A stretch of 64,000 nt of DNA from Apostichopus japonicus. Taxonomy: Eukaryota > Echinodermata > Holothuroidea > Aspidochirotida > Stichopodidae. The DNA lies in contig NC_092573.1 of the NCBI RefSeq assembly GCF_037975245.1, positions 21,917,265 through 21,981,264 of the forward strand, given 5' to 3'. Of this stretch, positions 40,501-49,500 are shown piece after piece. The notes below the pieces were generated by a model. That model saw only the letters and a list, made by a program, of their open reading frames with translations, was not told the origin of the DNA and made no database searches. Positions within the stretch are counted from its first letter, which is position 1. Every line of letters starts with the position of its first letter. Position numbers and translations under genes: made by a program.

Positions 40501-43500
40501 CCTCCCACTCCCCTTTCCTTGTCTGTTTATAGATGTTTTTGCCATTTAAGGTTAGTTTATCCTGACTGCCTCCTCCCTGACTTCCTTTCTCTCCTCGTCT
40601 GTTTGTAGATGCCTGGAGTTGATAATCCGGGAGAAGATGAAGAAACTACAGACGATGCTGAGAGACATCACCACTCTAGAGAGAGCACACACGACAGCTT
40701 CACTCAAACTGTCTGAAGTTCGCAAATCTAGGGTAAGTTTACTAATTCAACTTCAAATTTTTACTTTCTCTGCATTTTATTGCCTTGATCAAAGTTGTTT
40801 CCAATTCCAAAAAGAACACAAGTTTCATCTACTCCCCCCCCCCACCATACATGGAGCATTTCTGGGCAAACAAGGGGTTAAATCATTTAATCAAATGTTG
40901 AAAGTTCTCTGCCACTCACATATTATGTAGTGTCTTGCTATATGTGTAAACCTTATGCCCAATTTTGGTGGGCTATTAAAAGTACTAAATAGATTTTTTT
41001 CAGGTTCCTGGTCCTTCCTACACATTCATTTATGGTTACACTATAATGTTACAAAGTTAACACAACACATAGCTTTACGGAACTGTGATATAACTATTGT
41101 TAAACTCAATGCACCTTTGTATTTAAACTGAGATAATACTAAAGAAATGATTTCTGCAGTGTTTAATATTCCATTTTTTCTTTCCTTTGTGGTCTTATTA
41201 TTAAGTCTTGTTTGTTACTTTATCAGTGTAAGTGATGAAATAATCAAAAGTACTTCTCTTATTGTACACTGTTTATCTGTACGATCGGTTTAGTTTGTTT
41301 TGCTAGACTGAAACTGCGTCCTGTAGGAATATAAACAACATGGCAATATAAACAACATGGATATCCATGCAAATCTCATCTCTTCTATGAAGGAATGGAT
41401 TGACCTTTGACCCTTAACAGCTACAATATGTACTATTTAAAAAGAAATCCCATTATTCTCTACATATCTTGTGGTTTAATAACATTTTCCAACACACCGA
41501 CAAGCAGAAAATGGAAAAAACTGTTTTGGGGTATTTGTCCTATGACCTATGATGTCACCAATCACACAGGCACGAGTTGACAGTTTACACCTAGAAATCT
41601 GTCATATTTTAAATTTGTCTCATAATTCTCTACATATCCTGTTGCTTAATGGCTTTTCCCTACATGTTGGCATGCAGCAAATACTCACTCACACACCTCC
41701 TTACATTTCTGATGTGGGGTGAATAACAATATCTCATTTCCTTATACATTACATGAAGGGAGATGAGATACACAGAAATATTACACATTGGTCATTTCCT
41801 GTTAAATTCTAGGGAAATGACCTCTCTTTGAAAATGAGTTCCAGAATGTTTATAAATTGAAAGTTCTGTTTACTTGATCAATGCTAGGATGAAATATAGA
41901 ATATACAAAGAGAAGAAACATAGGACTGATATATGGATATGGGAGAGTAATAATTAATGACTGGTTAAGCCATAAAATCACTTTCAACAAGCTATTCTTT
42001 TGTTGCCAAAAGCTGTCACAAGTGCCTGGAAGTGTGTGCTACTATTGATGGACTTGTCAGTGTGTGCATATAGATAGGAAAGGTGTAAAGGTTAAGGTTT
42101 GATAATTTTGTCAGGTTTAGGGAAGGGATGACCTGAGGAAGTATCCAATGGCAAATAAGATATTTATCATCAAGAAGATGATCATTATCAGGAATACACT
42201 CCCTGTACCACATGATATGTTTGTGTTAACACAATTATTATTATTGTTTTTTTTATTTTTATTTTTTTATTCCATCAAGAGTCCAAACAATGTACAATTC
42301 ATAATAACATATACATGATGATCATTAGTCAATATTATCAACAACAACAACAAATAAATCATTAAACTTCAAATAAAGATTTCCAGTTATGCCATCTGAT
42401 ATTAACACAATTATAATACAAGGTCTCTGTATAATCATTTATCCAAGCAACAACAAAAAAGTTGGGTTCTTCCACGTTTTTTATCTTTGACACATGAGTT
42501 CATCGTTTGATTCTGTAACTATACCACCTGTTAATGTAGTTAATGTTATCAACTCAAAAATGTAGTTGATCATGTTTCAGTCTAGACTCAGTAGGGCATT
42601 TTATTTTGAGATCTTACCTTCTGTTGAGATTTATTTGTGACTGCAATCTGTACATGAGGTTGTTATTTCAAGTTAAAAGTTTGGTTTTTACTAGTAATGA
42701 TTCATCTAGTCCCAGAACATATTATCTTAGATGTCTGATCTCATTGTAGGGAGAGGATTATAAGTGGTCAGTACAGCGTTCTCATCTCTTCGTAAATTAT
42801 TGTCCGACCAAAAGTGGGGTCTATTTGCGATATTGAGTTTAAAGTCTCAGAAACTGATAAAACAGTGGTTGGTTTAGAGCTATGATAGTTTTTGTCAACA
42901 AGATTGTTTGTGTCAGTGCAAGTTTGCAACATGCTCATGTAATTATATTATTCAGAAAAAAGGTTTTTGCTTTGAAATTTTGTACTATATTTCTCAAAAT
43001 ATGTGATTGACGGCAACCAAGTTCGTTATAAGAGATATTTGCATTAATCTGGGCCGTTTGTTTAATCTTTTCTCGACATCTTGCGCGTCAGCAAAAGTAT
43101 TCAAACTGGTCGTGTACTTATTATCCAATCCAAATTTACACTTCATAAAAATATTTCTTTCTTATACTCAAAACGTATTTATGAGAGATTACTCACAAGT
43201 TCATCGTACAGCTAGTTATTAAGTGTCACACTGGTATTGGCTGTTCGTATAATCCTATCATGGCCAATTTAGGATTTAAGGATTACATTTTGTAATCCCT
43301 GTTTGTTTGTGGTCACACCTGAGACTTTGATACCTTACGTTATTTCCGAAACAGGGTCTCTCAAGCCTTTATGGAAGTGTCCGATACCAACATCCTCTTC
43401 TTAAAGGCATCGTCCCTCTTGTTGTCTCAGATTACGATCTGTTTCCTTGTAACTTGATATCTCTTCCCCTTCACGTCACAAAAACCCTGACATCTTATAA

Positions 43501-46500
43501 ACCCAATGTACTAGTTCCCATCTACCAGATGATTTAGAGAGCCCTCTCAGGGAGTCTTTGAAGTGCTTTGCTCATCAATTAAAATAATTTCTGGAGTCAC
43601 AAGTTTCCCGTTTTTTATTTGTAATTTTTCTCTCTTTCTGTGCTTACATGGATATGGTTTGTTTTGCATCCTTACAGCTGTTTGAGGTACGTTATTCATT
43701 CTCTTCACTAGCATCTTGTACACCTTTCTCATTCAATTGTTCATCCCAGCAATATATAATTTCACCGGTTGTTTGTCATTGTTGGCAGATTTTCTTTCTT
43801 CTCCCTTCTTTCTATTGCCCCTCTCCTGTACTGAAGAATTATTTGCCATTGTTGGTAGGAATTAAGAGTTGTATGTATAAAACTCATTTTGCATCATTCT
43901 GTTGGTTCCATACATCAAGAATATTTTTAAATCAAAGTTAGAAAATATCTGTGCAATATTTGCTAATGACAATTTTTTTTTTTTTTTTAGTCAAGTAGAA
44001 AATATCTGTTTTTATTATTTATTAATAAACTTAGTTTTGTGAACTTTGTTGTGAGAAAGAAACATGTGGAAATGTACAATTGATGCAGTAGTATCATGCA
44101 CAAGTCTTAATCTCTGAGAGTGATTGGGGAGGGGGTGGGTGGGGAGGGAGAGGGGAAGGAGGTGGTGATGTAAGCTGCTCGTAGAACATATCATATACAT
44201 TATAAAAACATACACATTTTGCCCTATTGCATCCAAAACAGTATCTAAAACATGTCAACAAAGTTTTTATGTGTCAAGAATGTGAGGTGGAGGATGGGGT
44301 CAGTTAGATCAAAAGTGCATCTCAAAATCATCAATATCAGACCTAAAAATTAGTTAGTAGCTTCAAAATTGGAAACCTATTCTAGCTTTTTTTGAACCAA
44401 TGCAAACTCACTAGGACTTATATTACTTTAGTGTCACCTCAAATAACATGTTTTCAGCCTGCTACAATTTTATCAAGGTCACATGGTTTTGAATGTCATC
44501 CAAGGGTGCTCTGCTGTTTCTATTATGAAATTAGAAAGAATATGTTTGGCTTAGTTTAAGTGGAATTTATAAATATTAGAATTAACATTAAGTTCTGCAC
44601 TGTGGAGTTGACAGTCATTTTCCCTTTATGGAAAAGTTAAGAGATTTAATTTTTTTGGTTCAGTTCTTGCTGAGCTGTTTCATCAACATTCTGAAAAATT
44701 ACAATTTTAAGAAATTCTGGTCAGGAAACTTCTTGGGTATGACTCTGCTAAAATAAAATTTAAAAAAAGTATTAAAAAAAGAAAGAGTAATAAAAAAATT
44801 GGTGATATCATTTATAATTCTGTAACGTTTTTGTGGTTGGGCCGGGCTGAAGCATGATACAGTGAGTTTAGGAACACAGTTTCATCAAAATATATGCTGA
44901 TTCTCCAGTAGATGCCAAATTATTTGCAAGTGATGCAATAATAATAACATGAGTAATCCTTATATAGCACTTTACAAGGAGAACGAATTACTGAAAGAAA
45001 TAGACTTAATAGGCTATCCAAAATGAATACGACTTAGCTTTACACCGAAATTTAGTTAAAGGAGTTAGCGTCGTCTCTAATGGTTTGTGCAAGAGTATGT
45101 TTTATCCTGTTTTTGTACTTTCAGTTGTGCACCTTTCTCATGTACAGTAGTAACTTGTTTTGACTGTAGAAATAAGCTCTTTTGTAGTCAATCAAGTTAA
45201 GTTAGTTTTGTCACTTGTTACCACTTGATACCACTATTGCCATAGATTCATGAAAAACAGATGCACAATTTATATTTTCATTTCGGGGCATGGGAGAGGA
45301 GGTGGGAGGGGAGGTGGGAGGGTAGGTGGGAGGGGACGGGGGAGAGCTGGTATTGTTATCACTTATTCCTCGATTTAGCACAATAATAAAAATGCATGGA
45401 GTAGAGAAGCTAGTAATATATGCAATGGCTGAAATGAATCACAAATGCTATATACAGTTTCAGATTGATAAGTAATATAAGCCTTTGTTTATAACGGAGA
45501 TCACTGAGCAAAGCAGTCTGAACCAACACGCTTTGAACCTTGGTTCATCGGTTGTACACAATTTTCACTTTAAAACTAACAATATTTAGTAATACTGAAA
45601 CATTTCCCTCCCTCCCTTTTTGCAGGTTTAGATTACCTCTATTTAATGTCATAATTATAAGTTCTCTTACTTATTAAATTGCTACACATTTTAGTCAGAC
45701 CTGTACATATATTATAAATAACGTACATCTGTTGCTACTCTCTCTGCTGCATTCATTTCTAGAATACATCAGCTGTTTTTTATTCTCTCTCTCTCTTATC
45801 CGTATTTTGGCCCCAACTTTTAAACTATAAGAAACTCCGCTGGTTATGCCAACCCATTACGCTGGGAAGTGAACTTTTTGCAAAGAGTAGTATTTGCAAA
45901 GTGCATGTAAAATTACAGACAATTTCTGGACAGAACGATGGAGATTGTGTGTAATAACCAGAGAAAATATTTTATAGACTCAATCAGTGTTCGCATCAGA
46001 ACGTGCGATTCCCGCAATACATCTAGAGGGTCCCGCATTATATATTTCTCTCGGGGGGGGGGGGGGGGGGGGAGGGGGATTTCCCGCAGCAATATCCGGT
46101 ACATCCCCAACTTGCAAATTTCAAAATGCGACACCAATTACTGAACCCGGATTGTGTGTTTGTGACCGTGTGACTTGGAATTGTACCTAAAAATAAAAAG
46201 ATGGAGCAAGGTATTGGTCACCGAATGAAACCTTGTACTACTAACAGGATATGATATGTGGATTAACAGGTTGTTGTAATGTAATGAGATTGCCAGGCAA
46301 TAGGAAAAGGAAATGCCTACAATAAACCAAAGAAGGATGAAAAAAACTGATGACGGTTTAGAATTACATAGCTAACCAAAGGTGATTATTTGATGAGTTT
46401 GTTCAGCAAAGACGTACACAGGATAACATAGATATAGTGAATCATGTTAAACTGGAAAGGAAGTGCACTGCAATGGGGTTGAGGAGTTAAGGTTTTTTTT

Positions 46501-49500
46501 TTTGGGGGGGGGGTGGAATGATAGTTTTGTAGGAAATATAGAAAATCATACTTTCATTACAGTGTTGTATTTTTTAATATGAAGGAATAATTTTTTACAT
46601 GTGATAAATATTTGTAGGAAACCACTCTGAAAATCTTTTTAATTCTCACTCTAACAAGGGGTACCTGAAATCTTTGCAATGAATCAATTAAAAACTGTGA
46701 CTGTTGGTGAAGGCTTAATATTCATTAATTATTCTTTAAACTAGCATAAATAAAACTCTAGGATATTTTTGCCAATATTTACAGATCACTGGTCTTATGT
46801 TTCTTGTCTTCATTTTGAATAAGTATGTTAGTAAATAATGTGCAAGGAAAGAGTTCGTGTTAACACAAACTTAGATGGCATAGCTTCAGAGTAATCAAAG
46901 TTTTGCCAGTTGGCACTAACAATTGAAATGGGTAATTAAATTTGATTAGGGGAAGAGGTCAGGCCAAATACATGACTAAAGCAAGCAGTTCACATAGTTT
47001 ATTAGGGGTCAAAACAATAGATAAGGAACAAAGTGGTTGTTTTGTAGTCAGTAGACGACTCATTACATGCGTCGTTGAAGGAGTATAAAGTGAAAGTGTA
47101 ATTTTGATCAATATTGAACTTTGCTTTACACGTTTGTTTTAGCCGTTGTGTGCTAGATGTGTACAAATTCAAAGTGAAGTTTATGTGCCACAAAAAAAGA
47201 GGGGAGACGGGGGCAGGGGGGAGGGGGGAGAAAGACAGAGTCTTCTGCTGGTTTCATGGACATGTGGGTTTGGTTAAGTGTTGGTGATAGGTGATGTGTA
47301 CCATTGTATATACATGTGTCTGTTTACTGATATATAATATCTATTTCTGAAGAAATGTTTTGGGCCTCGACCTCCAGGTTTGCTGAAACAAGATTACTCT
47401 TAGGTACAGAGAAAGTCACCCCATTTCTCCCAGTGTTGGCCAGAAGATAGAACCCTAGCATACATGACAACAAAAGGCTTTTCAGATTAGGAAGTTTCCA
47501 TTTTGATGTATAAGTATTGGCAAGCTGGGAAATTATATTTGATTTTTAGAAGGGCAAAACAATAATTTTGCTACGCTTGGATTTGGTGACCTAAACATTT
47601 TTTAGTAGTTCAGCGCTATACTAGCTCAGCAATCCAGTCGTAACGTGCTGATGACTCACTATATACAAATTCATAATAATAAAAAAAATGTTTTTTTGTT
47701 GTGAATTTTCAGAACTGTTAATTGAGAGAAAATTAATCTCTTTTATGATTGTATTTTAATTTGAAATGAGCACACCACAGCAGATGGTAAAGTTTGGTAT
47801 CGGTCAGAAAAATTAAGTAGATGAATACAGTGATTAAGTGATTAATAAAATTATTTAAAGCATTTTATCACAAATATTGTTTATGTATAATCAGATATCT
47901 AAATTTGTAAGTATAGCCTTCAGTCCTATATCCTCCCATTGTCTTCCTCTTGGCCGATTGTGTCAAAAGTGTTTATAGTCATTTGTAGTTTCTATCAACA
48001 AACAAATCTTATTCAAGGGCATTTGGTTTAGGTCACTTTCATCATTCATTAATTGTAATCCATCGTTTTAGAAATCCTTATAACTTCCGCCAAAACATTT
48101 TCTTTTATGTTCATGTCAACAACGGAGCAGCTTAAAATCTTTCCCCCACTATTGATTGTTCCGAGAAAACTCTCCCAAATTAGTATCATACTTTCCCGCT
48201 CTTTGTAAATCGACAGCGTGGGTCGTTCTGTCTCGGCCCGAAGAGCACGCCGCAATCGTTAGAAAAAACTCTAAAATAGCTTTCTGGTATTGATCTGATC
48301 ATGCCAGGTTGTGAATTAGTTCTTATTTAGTTTGACATTTGACCTCTGCTATTATGAAGGAAGTTTCACTTCCTAGTACTGTTGCTTACCTTGTTTGGGC
48401 ATCAGACCCCCGTGATGTAACATCACGAGAGGAAGTGGTCGTAGTCGCTGCACAGAAAGAAAGAAAACAATTATCGGCTAGTCGGTAGATCACTATCATT
48501 TGGAACATGTTTGGTATCTTTGAGGCTGTGAAAGCACTGTCGTTATTCCAACAGTTCTCACGCCAGGACGTCTCTCTATAGAGTTATTATCAGGACTAAC
48601 GATATATTTGTGATAAAGTTGTGAAGTTGTAAAACAGATCGCACCTTTTCCGACTGGAACGTTTATTACATAAATATCATCGCATTCCTTCTTTAACTTG
48701 AGGAGTAAATGACTGCTTGCTTTGATAATCAGCTGCAGTGGTGGATTTGAAAGGCATTAAGAGCTGTTAACCTCACCAATTTATTTCTTTGTGGGATCAT
48801 TTTGATAAGCAAGGAGATACAACTTTTAGCTTTTATACACGGACCTGTGACCGCTATTGCGTGTCGATCTCGGTCAATTGTGACCTTTCGACCCCTAAAG
48901 ATCAACAGAGATAGGGCTCAGAGACCTCTTCTGAATATTTCCCCTAAAAATTACCGATAGTTTTTTACATTTGTTTGGTCTGAAAGGCAATCTATTGATG
49001 TTAAAACCTGACTTGGTTTCATATATTTGAGAGAAAAGTTAGAAAAAGCGGAATTCCCTTCAAAAAGGTTCCCAGATTGGATACTATGGCTTAGTTATAA
49101 TTGCATGAACAATGCATGATATGCATGACTAGTTCACAAAACAGATCTCATCACTTATGACCGAAAAAGATACTTTTGCTAACCGGATTTGCAACGTTTT
49201 GTTCTGTTTGGATGCTAAAAAGAATAGAATTTTAGTTGTTCGTTGCAATTGCTGGTGATAGTTGTGGAAAATTCTGTACTGCACTCAGAGACATGTTTTA
49301 GTGGATCTGTGTTTCACACTTTGTGATAGACTCGATTGGAAGGGGGACGTTTTGTGTCAGATTAAAAGAAGATACACATTTTTACGGGTGAACGGTGAGG
49401 GTTAAATCGGCCAAGATGGGTAACTGTTTGAGTCATCGTGTCTCTGCTTCTGATCCCAACCTCTCACAGGCAAACAAACTGGAACAACAGAGGGTACTAG

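Noticed and set aside
45913-46190. Glycine-rich ORFs around the long G run
   Set aside because: Produced by a homopolymer; frame crosses an error-prone tract and has no homology.
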